Source of the DNA: Pachysolen tannophilus NRRL Y-2460
Lineage: Eukaryota; Ascomycota; Pichiomycetes; Alaninales; Pachysolenaceae
NCBI GenBank assembly: GCA_001661245.1
Contig: KV454012.1
Coordinates: forward strand, 1,977,520 to 2,005,044
Direction of reading: 5' to 3'
Length of the DNA stretch: 27,525 nt
Part shown: positions 1 to 8,419 of the stretch, in pieces
How the letters are laid out: every line of letters begins with the position of its first letter
Numbering within the stretch: position 1 is the stretch's first letter
Position numbers and translations under genes: made by a program
The notes under the pieces: model-generated
What the model was told of the DNA's origin: nothing
The model's database searches: none
Seen by the model: only the letters and a program-made list of their open reading frames with translations

Positions 1-1
1 A

Positions 2-39
<38 letters not shown>

Positions 40-476
40 TCTTTTTCAAAAATTTTCATTTAAAAGAAAAGAAAGAAAAAAAAGAAAAGAAAAAGAAATA
101 AATCATCAATAGAGATTGTAAAAAGAGAAGTTTATGTCTGTTAATCTATCTATAGGAGAGAGCTTAAAGATATGGTATTATTCTAGTAGGTTTAATAACC
201 TTAATTGTAATTTGGGGTATTATTGTTATAATTACAAGCAAACTAAAGCCTTACAAGCAAATTGTACTTTCTATATACTGATTGGTTATCTTAACCAATA
301 TTAACTTATTATAAGTGGAAAACTTTTATAAAAGAAAACTATAAGTAGTATTATTCACTCATTGCTTTATAATTTCTTTTCTTTTTCTGAATAAAATAAC
401 TTAACTAACTGATGATCATAAAAAATTTTGTTTTTGTGTTGTTGAAGTCCTCGGTTTTGTTATTAGTGAAAATTTT

Positions 477-533
477 AAAATGAGCAATTTTTACCATGTT
501 AACTAAAGTGAATAATAATAATATGCTCATTTT
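477..533. promoter_or_regulatory. Inverted pair of Mac1-like copper-response elements
   Basis: The sequence AAAATGAGCA at 477-486 is an exact inverted copy of TGCTCATTTT at 524-533, with a 37-bp spacer. Read on the proper strands the cores are ATTGCTCA and TATGCTCA. In S. cerevisiae the copper-sensing activator Mac1 binds paired TTTGCTCA-type sites at CTR1 and FRE1. Each core here differs from that consensus by one base at the 5' side. The position, about 40-95 bp upstream of a TATA box and ahead of a copper transporter, makes low-copper induction a reasonable inference, but binding is not shown. Confidence 0.5.
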
Positions 534-570
534 ACTGAAAATTGATATTTTTCTGAAAAGTTGTATTTTG

Positions 571-578
571 TATATATA
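571..578 (+). promoter_or_regulatory. TATA-like box of the CTR gene
   Basis: TATATATA lies about 120 bp upstream of the ATG at 697 and just downstream of the paired GCTCA elements, which is the usual order in a regulated yeast promoter. Confidence 0.45.
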
Positions 579-696
579 TGTGGCCTTTATTCTCTACTTG
601 ATAAGATAGTTGTTAATAATAAGAGTTGAAGAATTTTAATTATCTTTGTGTTATATAGGATTTTAGAAGAAAAGAAAAAGAAAAAGAAAAAGAAAA

Positions 697-1506
697 ATGA
701 CAACTTCAGCTTATTTGACCACCATGACAATGGATGGTGAAGTGATGACAATGACCATGTATTCTACCTACACAGATTCGACCTCATCTACTTCAGCGAC
801 TTCAGCGTCTTCAGGGATGGCAATGTCAATGAGTAGTTCTACATCAAGTACAAGTGCAAGTGCTACTTCTACTTCTACTTCATCAAGTGATAGTTCTATG
901 GATATGGATATGGATATGTATTTCACATCAAATTATCTTAATTATCCTGTTATTTTCAAGACAATGGTTGCAACAAATGGTGGGAAAGCTTTTGGTATAT
1001 TTTTAGCTTTATTTGTATCTGCTTTTTTCTTTAGAGGATTAGCATTTTTAAGTAGTTATTTGGAACAACAAGTTTTCCATAATTTAAATAATGCAGTATT
1101 TGTTGAAATTGAAGATAATTGTGCTTGTGAAGTTCTGGAAGATGATAAAGATTCAGGTATATCAAGTAATGAAGATGATAAGCAAAATGAAGAAGGAATA
1201 CTGAATAGTCAATCTTTAAATAAAAAACTTCCAACTAAAGATGGTAAAATTTTGAAAAATAAACCTTCAAAATTAAGACAATTTTTCCTTCCAGGTAGAC
1301 AAGAATTATTAAAAGATATTGTTAGATTGTTATTAGCTTTTGTTTCTGCAATGTTTGGGTACGCTTTAATGATTGCTGCTATGAGTTTTATGTTGTTGTA
1401 TTTTTTTGCAGTAGTATTAGGTATTGCATTTGGTGAAGTTTTCTTTAATAGATTGGCAATTGTGTTGAATGTTAATAAAAATACTGGGAATAAAGTTAAA
1501 ATATAG
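697..1506 (+). CDS. Ctr-family high-affinity copper transporter
   Basis: Predicted plasma-membrane copper(I) importer of the Ctr family, 269 residues. The extracellular N-terminus is Ser/Thr-rich and carries Met clusters (residues 10-21, 41-45, and an alternating Met-Asp run at 68-74), the typical copper-collecting motifs. Three membrane segments lie near 98-121, 209-229 and 231-250. Segment 2 has the family MxxxM signature (M225, M229) and segment 3 the GxxxG packing motif (G242, G246), so the trimeric pore signature is intact. The charged cytosolic loop between segments 1 and 2 contains a Cys-x-Cys (C142, C144). Yeast Ctr1 is longer and Ctr3 slightly shorter, so I do not assign a number. 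The start is preceded by an A-rich leader. It converges with the GVP36-like gene. Paired GCTCA sites upstream suggest copper regulation. Confidence 0.92.
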   Translation: MTTSAYLTTMTMDGEVMTMTMYSTYTDSTSSTSATSASSGMAMSMSSSTSSTSASATSTSTSSSDSSMDMDMDMYFTSNYLNYPVIFKTMVATNGGKAFGIFLALFVSAFFFRGLAFLSSYLEQQVFHNLNNAVFVEIEDNCACEVLEDDKDSGISSNEDDKQNEEGILNSQSLNKKLPTKDGKILKNKPSKLRQFFLPGRQELLKDIVRLLLAFVSAMFGYALMIAAMSFMLLYFFAVVLGIAFGEVFFNRLAIVLNVNKNTGNKVKI

Positions 1507-1940
1507 ATAATTGTTATATGATTTTTTATTTTATTCTTTATTCTTTTTTTTTTTTTTGCTCTTTTCCTGATTTTATAGTTACATATGGGGTGTCTTGATA
1601 ATTTTTATCTTTTATTAATAATCTGTTAAAAGTAGATTTATTATTAATTTAATTGTAGTGGTAATAATAATAATATAGAAAAATATGTTCACAACAAACT
1701 CATAAATTCAAAAATCACTTAAGAAGATAGAACTAATAATAATGATAATGAAAAAGATAAAAAAATAAAAAGATAAAAAATAAAAAAAAAATCAAAACGT
1801 AAGACCCTGTTCGAAAGAAAGAAAAACTCACTTCAATAAATAAAGTGAAACCACCAGATGGGAAACATTATAATATCATTGAACAATTATATGTCAGTCG
1901 GTTTTAATAAGAAACAATGGAAAAGCAGAAAGAAATAAAC

Positions 1941-1966
1941 AAAAAAAAAAAAAAAAAAAAAAAAAA
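1941..1966. repeat. Poly(A) tract
   Basis: An uninterrupted run of 26 A in the convergent intergenic region. Its length may be unstable and is sensitive to sequencing error. Confidence 0.9.
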
Positions 1967-1998
1967 CAAAATGTTTAAAAAAACGCCATTAGTATAAA

Positions 1999-2016
1999 TA
2001 TATATATATATATATA
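1999..2016 (-). terminator. (TA)9 efficiency element for GVP36 3' end
   Basis: A run of nine TA units lies 28-45 bp beyond the GVP36 stop codon. TATATA is the known efficiency element of yeast 3'-end processing, so this is a likely part of the GVP36 polyadenylation signal. The match is simple sequence, so confidence is moderate. Confidence 0.4.
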
Positions 2017-2044
2017 CCATTAATTATGATTTTCCAAAATTATT

Positions 2045-3067
2045 TTATTTTTTATCTCCATTATCATCTTCTTCATCAAGTGGAATTGAATCTAAATCGG
2101 TAACCAATCCTTCCAATAAGGTAACAACATTTTTATGATAATTCAATTGGATTTTTGCATAAATTTTTAATAAATTGACTGGTTCAACTGGTGAAATTAA
2201 TTTCTTCATAGATTCAACAGCCAACTCAGTAGCGTTAACTAATTCATCTTCAGCAGCATCTAATTTTGATTGTAATGAATCAGGAATTTCAACTTCATCA
2301 ACATTAGTACCTGAAGTGGTTGAATTTTTTTCTTGATAAGATTTTACCTCTGCTCTTACTAAATCAAAATTAATTCTAGAATTTTCAACATGTTTCCTAT
2401 AATTATTAGTTTCAACAAATTGAGTATTTAAAATAGTTTTAATTTTTTTGTTGAATTCGGTTACAACCAATTTATCTTGTTCTAATCTTTCATCACCAAG
2501 TTTAAATTCAATTTCAGAAATTTTAAGTAAACTTTTTGTTAACAGATCTTCATCTTCATCTTTCAATAATAAATCCCTACCCAGAGATAAATTTTTAGAA
2601 AGTTGATGATGGAAAGTCTTTGGAACATAATTTGAACCTGAAGTTGTAGCAGTTAAAACAGCTTCTGCTTCTGCAGTAGTAGTTGCCAGAGATAAATGTG
2701 ATAATTTTTCAGTAAAAGTTTTTGAAAAATCTTGAAAATTTTCTTTTAAATTTGGTGGGAAATCATAACTTTCTAAACCATATTGTTCAGTAATTGCTAA
2801 AACTTTATTATAAAATTTTTTCAAATCATCAATTTTTTTCTCTAATTCAATATACTCCTTTGGCAATTCACTAATATCATCAATGTTACCTAATCTCTCC
2901 TGAGCAAGCCTAGCAGTCCTCTTAAATATAGGTGAAAAATTAGTATTCAAATTAGAAGCCTCTTTAGAAACTTGTTGAATACCAGTCTGGAATTGTTGCG
3001 AAGTATTTTGCAATGTTTCCTGTAAAGATTGCTGAAAAGAGGATAAATCCGGGAATTTAAATGACAT
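2045..3067 (-). CDS. GVP36: BAR-domain protein, Gvp36-like
   Basis: A 340-residue homologue of S. cerevisiae Gvp36 (326 residues), a BAR-domain protein of Golgi-derived vesicles and endosomes linked to endocytosis, vacuole shape and actin organisation. The family sequence is recognisable near residues 50-75, with an AQERLG element followed by a DISELPKEY element, and again in the helix pairs that follow. Nearly the whole chain is predicted helical with heptad-like leucines, as expected for a membrane-curving BAR dimer. The C-terminus is acidic (DEEDDNGDKK), also as in Gvp36. The start chosen gives an N-terminus MSFKFPDLSSFQQSL, matching the short amphipathic start of the family. It is transcribed towards the CTR gene. 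One CTG codon occurs in an acidic loop. Confidence 0.9.
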   Translation of the reverse strand: MSFKFPDLSSFQQSLQETLQNTSQQFQTGIQQVSKEASNLNTNFSPIFKRTARLAQERLGNIDDISELPKEYIELEKKIDDLKKFYNKVLAITEQYGLESYDFPPNLKENFQDFSKTFTEKLSHLSLATTTAEAEAVLTATTSGSNYVPKTFHHQLSKNLSLGRDLLLKDEDEDLLTKSLLKISEIEFKLGDERLEQDKLVVTEFNKKIKTILNTQFVETNNYRKHVENSRINFDLVRAEVKSYQEKNSTTSGTNVDEVEIPDSLQSKLDAAEDELVNATELAVESMKKLISPVEPVNLLKIYAKIQLNYHKNVVTLLEGLVTDLDSIPLDEEDDNGDKK

Positions 3068-3702
3068 TTTTCCTATAAATAAAACTTTCTTACTATTATT
3101 TCAATTGTTTTAACCTTTTTTTTTTTTTGATTTTTCCCTTACTTTTTATACTTGACTTCGTTTTCACAAAAAAATAAAACAAAAAAAAAAATTAAAATTT
3201 ATTTAATCAATCCTAAACTTGAGTTGAAACAAATGAATATGAAAGAAAAACAAACCAACACGTTATATAATTAATCGTATCAAAACTTTGAACAATTCAA
3301 TTTAAATTATAATTATATAAATTATAGATATAAAATTTCAACTGCTGAACTTTAGCTGTTGTCTAAACCCATTTTTCGGTTCGCTCCCAAAAAGGAAAGT
3401 TTCCTAAAACAGTAAACTTCCTATTTGGGTAATTTTGATCTTAACTACAGTTATTTATCAGTTAAAAGTGTGAAAACCAAGACGTAATTATCATTTAGAT
3501 ATATATATATAATGTTTTAAGACTAGCATAGACAAAAAAAAAGTTCTTTCGTAAATTTACTAAGACGCTCTAGCTGTGAGCATCGTCAGTATTATGGAGT
3601 AAAAAAAAAAAACAAAAAGCAAAGGTAAAAAAAAGCAAAAGTAAGAGCAAAAATCAAGTATTGTAGATATATGAAAATATTGACAAACCAATATCGGTAC
3701 AA
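3068..3702. other. GVP36 upstream region and 3' region of the orphan gene
   Basis: Both flanking genes are on the minus strand, so this stretch carries the end of the large orphan gene and the promoter of GVP36. It contains a strong imperfect inverted repeat (3386-3429), a small stem with GACG/CGTC arms (3564-3587) and A-rich tracts. No ORF is supported. Confidence 0.65.
3386..3429. repeat. Imperfect inverted repeat upstream of GVP36
   Basis: The left arm CCCAAAAAGGAAAGTTT (3386-3402) and the right arm AAACTTCCTATTTGGG (3414-3429) are reverse complements except for one mismatch and one extra base. The loop is 11 nt. Inside it lies a smaller AGGAAA-g-TTTCCT dyad (3393-3405). It sits about 320 bp upstream of the GVP36 ATG. 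Confidence 0.75.
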
Positions 3703-6700
3703 TCAAATTCTTTCAAGTGTAACATCATTCTTTTCAGTGTTTCTACCAAGTTTGTTCATGAAGCTTGAGCTATGTGCTTCTTTGAACTTGGCAGCATCAA
3801 CAGTGACACCTGTGGATGCCAATGTTGCCTCGTTACCTTTGCTTTCCTGAATGACAGCAGAGGCAATAGCTGCGGCTTCATCCTGGTCATTGGCGCCAAC
3901 AACTTTGATATCAATAAAATCATCATCTGGAGCCTGAGTCTGCTGCTGGGCACCTCTGCCGTGATGGCCAGGCTGGTTACCGTGCTGTGGGGCTTGAGAT
4001 TGGCCATACTGCTCACCACCAGTAGTGTGGTTTAAACCGTGGTTACCATGGTTACCAGCCAATCCTGCACCCGCACCTGCACCTGCAGCTGCTCCGACAC
4101 CAGCACCAGTGCCAGTACCAGCACTAGTGGCCCCAAGTTTGTCATCTCTCTTGATATGATGGCCAGAAGAATCAAAACCATCATCGGTACGTTTAGATGA
4201 AGCTGGGACGGTTTGCCTAGTTTCTGGTTCTGGCTGACGTCTCGAAGCAATAGTATGCTGTGGACTGGAATACGCATTATCCTCAGCGTAAAGTGTGCCT
4301 TCTTGACGGGAATTAGCTGCTGGTTTCAGAGAAGACTGTTTAGCACTTCCAGTACCGCTGCTTCCACCACTGCTACCACCATTGCTTGGTGATTTCTTTT
4401 TTCCAAAGCCAAAAATCTCCTTCATCTTTTGTTTAGGTGAAGTGGCACTTCCTTGCGAGCTAGAAGATTTTTGTGGTTTTGCTGATCCGCCATCAAACTC
4501 AGATCCGCTTGTTACAGAATTACCACCAACGGCACCTGCAGTTGCTCCAGTTGCTGCTCCTACAGCGGCGTCCGACTTGTTTCCAGAAGACTCATAGCCC
4601 TTTTGCAGTTGTTGAGCAGCTCTCGAAGAAGAGCTGACACGTTGATTGTCCTGCAGAGATAAACCATGTTGATTTGAAGCATTACCTTGTCCTTGTAAAG
4701 CGGCGACATTCTTCTCTGGATTAGCAAACTCGCTCTGGCCCTTCTCATAAGCTTTTTGAACTCCAGCTTGATTTCCTTGTTGATTCAGAGTCTCGTAACC
4801 CAGTGCACCAACACCAGCTGCACCCAACCCAGCTGCAGCTAATTTAGAATTGGTATCACCACCGTGATTATAACCTTGCTCTGATTGAGGATAAGCATTG
4901 CCTTTAGAATTATCAGAGTATGCGTACTTGTCATTGTGATGATGGTTGGCTCTAGTATTAGGGTATTGTTGTTGTGTATTATTGGATGCAGCTCCTTGAG
5001 TGCCCATAGCTGAATTTGCTGCTGCTGCTGCTGCACCCCCATGATCAACATTTCCCCTTCTACCCGAACCAGATTGACCTGAGCTTACTCCAGCAGAAGT
5101 ACCGTGATATCCAGATCCATCGTCATAACCGTATTCAGTCTTACCAGCAACTGGTGGGTCTCTAGTCTGTCTGGTATTCAGTTGTTTAGAATATTGTGAG
5201 TCGAGCAACTTTTGCCTATGAAACTTTTGTGCCTCCAATTTTTTAGCCAATTGCTGTTGCTTCAAAGTATGCTCCTTCTTAGCTGTGTTGTAATCTTTTT
5301 GAGCTTGTCCCAAAGATTCCTTTTTCTGGGAAATACCTTGGTTCAAGTTTTCTTTTTGTAATTGCAAAGAGTCAAGTTCTTTGTTTAAAGAATTAACTTC
5401 AGTTTGTTTCTGTGGAAAACCAGAACTCAGCGTATTAGAGCCAGTGGCAGCAACTGCTGACAGAGCAGCTGCGCTAGACCCAAAATGTCCTTGTCTCTGT
5501 TTAGTGGAATCTACAAACTTTGACTGTTCACCTTTAGAAGACTCTGCAGATTTACCACCCAGTTGTTGCTGAATTCTTTGGATTTCAGCCTCAGTTTGTC
5601 TGATTTCAGCATCGACTCTGGCAATTTCATCACTATATTGGTTATTTAACTTGTTACCTGAAGAAACATGATTTGTATGGCCAGAACCACCTTCGACACC
5701 ATTAGCACTGGCAATAGTGGCAACGCTAGCTGCATTTGGATCTTGTTCAGATTTAATGTTTTGTTCAGTAAAGTCACCAGCTGCATTACCTCCTTGACTT
5801 GGTATAGTAGAGTTTTTTTCTTTACCAGAACCAATAAATGCTGACCTTAATTGATCAATGATTCCACCTCCGCTCTCTGTATCATCGCCAGATTGATTCA
5901 TGTCTGAACCAACGGGTTCTGAGTAATTTGAGTAACCAGCAGAGTCATAATTGGAACCAGCTGTTCTGTTTGCTCCGTATGAACCTGAATTTGTGAATTG
6001 ACTATTTTTTTGAGGGTCGTTATATGCAGAGCCATAACTTTCACCCGGTGCCCTTGCTGATGGATGAGCCTGTGAATTGCTGTGACTAGTGGACTTACCA
6101 GCATTACCACCAGCAGCAGCACCAGTTAAACCGGCAGCACCAGCAGCACCTACACCTGCAACACCAGCTGACTTTGCACCTTCTGAATTAAATCCAGATT
6201 TTGCAGCCAGAATTTTTTCATTTGGAGATGAAGAGTTGTTAACATTCTGAACAGTTTTATCAACCGTGTCGTGAACTTGTGGAGAACGTAACTTTTCAGT
6301 CGCATTCTCTTTTGTTGAAGCAAAATGTGACTGGTTATTGGTATTATCAGCTTGCGAAAAGGCTTGTGATTGCTTTGAGCCATATTGGTTAGGTGATGTT
6401 TCCGAAGTTTCCCCAGTAGTTTGACTATTTGAGTGGTTTCCCGTGACAGCATTAATTATTTCACCAACAAGGCCGCCACTAGCAGCACCACCTGCTGTTT
6501 CTGCAGCACCAGATCCTGCACCATATCCTGCACCAGAACCAGTACCAGAGCCAGCTCCGGAACCTGCAACGGAACCAGCTCCATAAGTGGCTCCTTGACT
6601 TCTGTTAGTGGAATCAGAATAAGGGTAACTTCCTGGAATATTGGAATTCTTCTGTCCCGATCTAACTGTATTGTCGTTATTCACCGAACCTGCTCCTGGA

Positions 6701-7842
6701 TTTTGATAATCCTGAAACTTTTGGTTTTGAGCTTTAGGATCTAAAGAGGCAGCAGCAGCAGTAGAATCTTTTGATGAACCAGAAACTTGCTGGTGTTGGT
6801 GATTTTTACTTTTTGGATCCAACGAAGAAGCGACACCTGGGTTTCTTGTAGCATCTGCATCAGCGTTTTGATAAGCTGCATTAGACGAATTTAAATTAGA
6901 CCTACCTTGATTGTAATCACTATTCAAATTCGAATTACCAGCGGTACGTTGATCGTTGTAGTCACTACCGCTAAATCTCCCCAGGTTTTCGTCATCATAA
7001 GCGCTAGTGTTATTAGCCTTTTCCGAGCCGCTGCTTCTGCGGCCTCTCCCAGTAACAGCTCCAATAATACCGCCAATAATACCCGAAGAACCTCTAGAAC
7101 TAGTAGAATCAGTTGTTCCAGAAGTCTTTTGTTTTTGCAAATTGGAATCATTTGCTTGATAAGATGAACCGTAGGTAGCATCATGTTGAGTTTGATCAAC
7201 TGGCTCGTTAGAGGCCTCGTCAAAATTATTAAAGTTTCCTTGTGTTCCAGCACCTGCAGCACCTCCAGTAGTACTAGTACCAGCACTAGTTCCTGCTCCT
7301 TTAGAAAGAGTACTGTGATCTGCAGAAGAAGAATTATCATGTGGAATCGACTGATTTGCACTTGACTTGTGTTCATCCCGAGAATCATCAGATACAGCCG
7401 CATGAGATTTGTGTTTAGCGCCAGAATGCCCAGACATTTTTTGCAATTTTTCAGCTTCTGCAACATCATTTGAATCAATGACAGAGCCAACCATCGATGT
7501 GTACCTAACATTTGAATTCGAGTTTGGTTCAATGGTGTTACCCTTTGTTGGGTTAGTTGTCTTGACTTTACTGGCATTTTTATATTCCCCAGTTACATTC
7601 GAATTCGATGGAGTTGCCCCAGAACCTTGTGCTCCAAACATCTTCTTGGCAGTACCAATAATTCCTGTATCATTATTATTACCACCACCAGAATCTGAAG
7701 GGAGGTCCAGAGAACTACCTCCAGTTCTTCCTGAATAGGCCTCAGCGCTTGATTCTCTACTAAAAGAGTGATCACCAAACCTTGCATGCGGATCTCTATT
7801 GGAAGTAAATGGATTTGGAGAAGCTCTTGGAATATCTACCAT
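3703..7842 (-). CDS. Large low-complexity protein of unknown function
   Basis: I do not recognise this 1,379-residue protein. Most of it is Ser/Gly/Asn/Gln/Ala-rich and likely disordered. Visible elements: short amphipathic motifs at about 60-70, 254-265, 456-468, 658-671 and 1140-1147, each Gly-rich with paired Ile or Leu/Val and mostly followed by basic residues; two helical, coiled-coil-like segments at about 737-762 and 814-893 rich in Gln, Lys, Glu and Leu; several Ala/Gly blocks; two SLDPK repeats; and a more ordered C-terminal part (about 1300-1379) starting with DDDFIDIKVVGA. No signal peptide or membrane span is seen. Base composition is clearly less AT-rich than in its neighbours, partly from Gly, Ala and Gln codons. 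Overall it recalls eisosome/endocytic scaffolds or hydrophilin-like stress proteins, but that is only a resemblance. The single long frame and protein-like composition make the gene itself secure. Confidence 0.85.
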   Translation of the reverse strand: MVDIPRASPNPFTSNRDPHARFGDHSFSRESSAEAYSGRTGGSSLDLPSDSGGGNNNDTGIIGTAKKMFGAQGSGATPSNSNVTGEYKNASKVKTTNPTKGNTIEPNSNSNVRYTSMVGSVIDSNDVAEAEKLQKMSGHSGAKHKSHAAVSDDSRDEHKSSANQSIPHDNSSSADHSTLSKGAGTSAGTSTTGGAAGAGTQGNFNNFDEASNEPVDQTQHDATYGSSYQANDSNLQKQKTSGTTDSTSSRGSSGIIGGIIGAVTGRGRRSSGSEKANNTSAYDDENLGRFSGSDYNDQRTAGNSNLNSDYNQGRSNLNSSNAAYQNADADATRNPGVASSLDPKSKNHQHQQVSGSSKDSTAAAASLDPKAQNQKFQDYQNPGAGSVNNDNTVRSGQKNSNIPGSYPYSDSTNRSQGATYGAGSVAGSGAGSGTGSGAGYGAGSGAAETAGGAASGGLVGEIINAVTGNHSNSQTTGETSETSPNQYGSKQSQAFSQADNTNNQSHFASTKENATEKLRSPQVHDTVDKTVQNVNNSSSPNEKILAAKSGFNSEGAKSAGVAGVGAAGAAGLTGAAAGGNAGKSTSHSNSQAHPSARAPGESYGSAYNDPQKNSQFTNSGSYGANRTAGSNYDSAGYSNYSEPVGSDMNQSGDDTESGGGIIDQLRSAFIGSGKEKNSTIPSQGGNAAGDFTEQNIKSEQDPNAASVATIASANGVEGGSGHTNHVSSGNKLNNQYSDEIARVDAEIRQTEAEIQRIQQQLGGKSAESSKGEQSKFVDSTKQRQGHFGSSAAALSAVAATGSNTLSSGFPQKQTEVNSLNKELDSLQLQKENLNQGISQKKESLGQAQKDYNTAKKEHTLKQQQLAKKLEAQKFHRQKLLDSQYSKQLNTRQTRDPPVAGKTEYGYDDGSGYHGTSAGVSSGQSGSGRRGNVDHGGAAAAAANSAMGTQGAASNNTQQQYPNTRANHHHNDKYAYSDNSKGNAYPQSEQGYNHGGDTNSKLAAAGLGAAGVGALGYETLNQQGNQAGVQKAYEKGQSEFANPEKNVAALQGQGNASNQHGLSLQDNQRVSSSSRAAQQLQKGYESSGNKSDAAVGAATGATAGAVGGNSVTSGSEFDGGSAKPQKSSSSQGSATSPKQKMKEIFGFGKKKSPSNGGSSGGSSGTGSAKQSSLKPAANSRQEGTLYAEDNAYSSPQHTIASRRQPEPETRQTVPASSKRTDDGFDSSGHHIKRDDKLGATSAGTGTGAGVGAAAGAGAGAGLAGNHGNHGLNHTTGGEQYGQSQAPQHGNQPGHHGRGAQQQTQAPDDDFIDIKVVGANDQDEAAAIASAVIQESKGNEATLASTGVTVDAAKFKEAHSSSFMNKLGRNTEKNDVTLERI

Positions 7843-8419
7843 TTCTAATTAAAGTCTTTGATAAACCCCTATTATCATATAAAACTTTAAGAAAAAAAAA
7901 AAAATCAAATCAAACAACAATTGAATTTTTTTGTTTAGAAAAATGAATTGAAGATGGTTAATTTGAAGTTTATGATTACAAGAGTTGATCAAAGTAGGAA
8001 TAAAAGAGGGAATTATATAGTTAATCATTTTCTACGACTTCTTAAAAATAATATGGCATTTAAAGATTGCTATTAATTTTTCAAAAAGGAGATGATCAAG
8101 GTCACTTGAAAGCAACATTAAAAAATATATTTACTATATATTCCATACTGCAATTACCTAAAGATAACTATTGCTTCATCTTATATACTTTTGAGTTAAC
8201 TCTATTTACAGGTTTAAACACTTGCTGTGTATGAATTGGTGCACACTTTTGATACGCAAAGATGTCCGCCAAAGGTTTAAGCGTCGGCGTACTAACAAAC
8301 ACGGTAAAGTTTGCTTTTAAAGTGAAAAGTTGATAAAAATTATATTGTGTGATTCAATCAATAATTATAGATATATGGAATTTATATGACTTATAGGAGG
8401 TTTTAAAGAAATTGATGTT
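7843..8419. other. Divergent promoter, orphan gene / SUZ gene
   Basis: A bidirectional upstream region of 577 bp. It has an A tract near 7891-7904, a single STRE-like CCCCT (7866-7870) only about 25 bp before the orphan gene, and on the SUZ side a 23-codon upstream ORF (8262-8333), a perfect TACTAAC (8290-8296) and other possible splice signals. No independent gene is supported. Confidence 0.6.
8229..8370 (+). other. Candidate 5'-UTR intron of the SUZ gene
   Basis: A GTATGA 5' splice-like site (8229-8234), a perfect TACTAAC branch-point sequence (8290-8296) and the first pyrimidine-AG after it (TATAG ending at 8370; the next ends at 8396) are arranged like a yeast intron of 142 or 168 nt. 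The donor differs from GTATGT by its last base. It would lie wholly in the leader and remove the 23-codon upstream ORF. Confidence 0.25.

Larger units (their letters stand above)
1..696. other. Gene-free region upstream of the CTR gene
   Basis: No coding region is supported here. The contig opens with a T tract (about 6-38) and purine-rich A/G sequence. The part nearest the gene holds an inverted pair of GCTCA elements (477-533), a TATA-like run (571-578) and an A/G-rich leader of AAAAAG units directly before the ATG at 697. A-rich leaders of this kind are common in yeast 5' UTRs. Confidence 0.7.
1507..2044. other. Convergent intergenic region, CTR / GVP36
   Basis: This holds the 3' ends of two convergent genes. 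I see only AT-rich sequence, a 26-base A tract (about 1941-1966) and a (TA)9 run near the GVP36 end. No ORF of note or RNA gene is visible. Confidence 0.7.

Noticed and set aside
480-506. Eight-codon upstream ORF before the CTR gene
   Set aside because: It lies upstream of the TATA box and inside the copper-type element, so it is probably not transcribed.
3756-7787. Many 60-217 codon frames on both strands inside the orphan gene
   Set aside because: They are out-of-frame readings of repetitive Gly/Ala/Ser codons and have no protein-like composition of their own.
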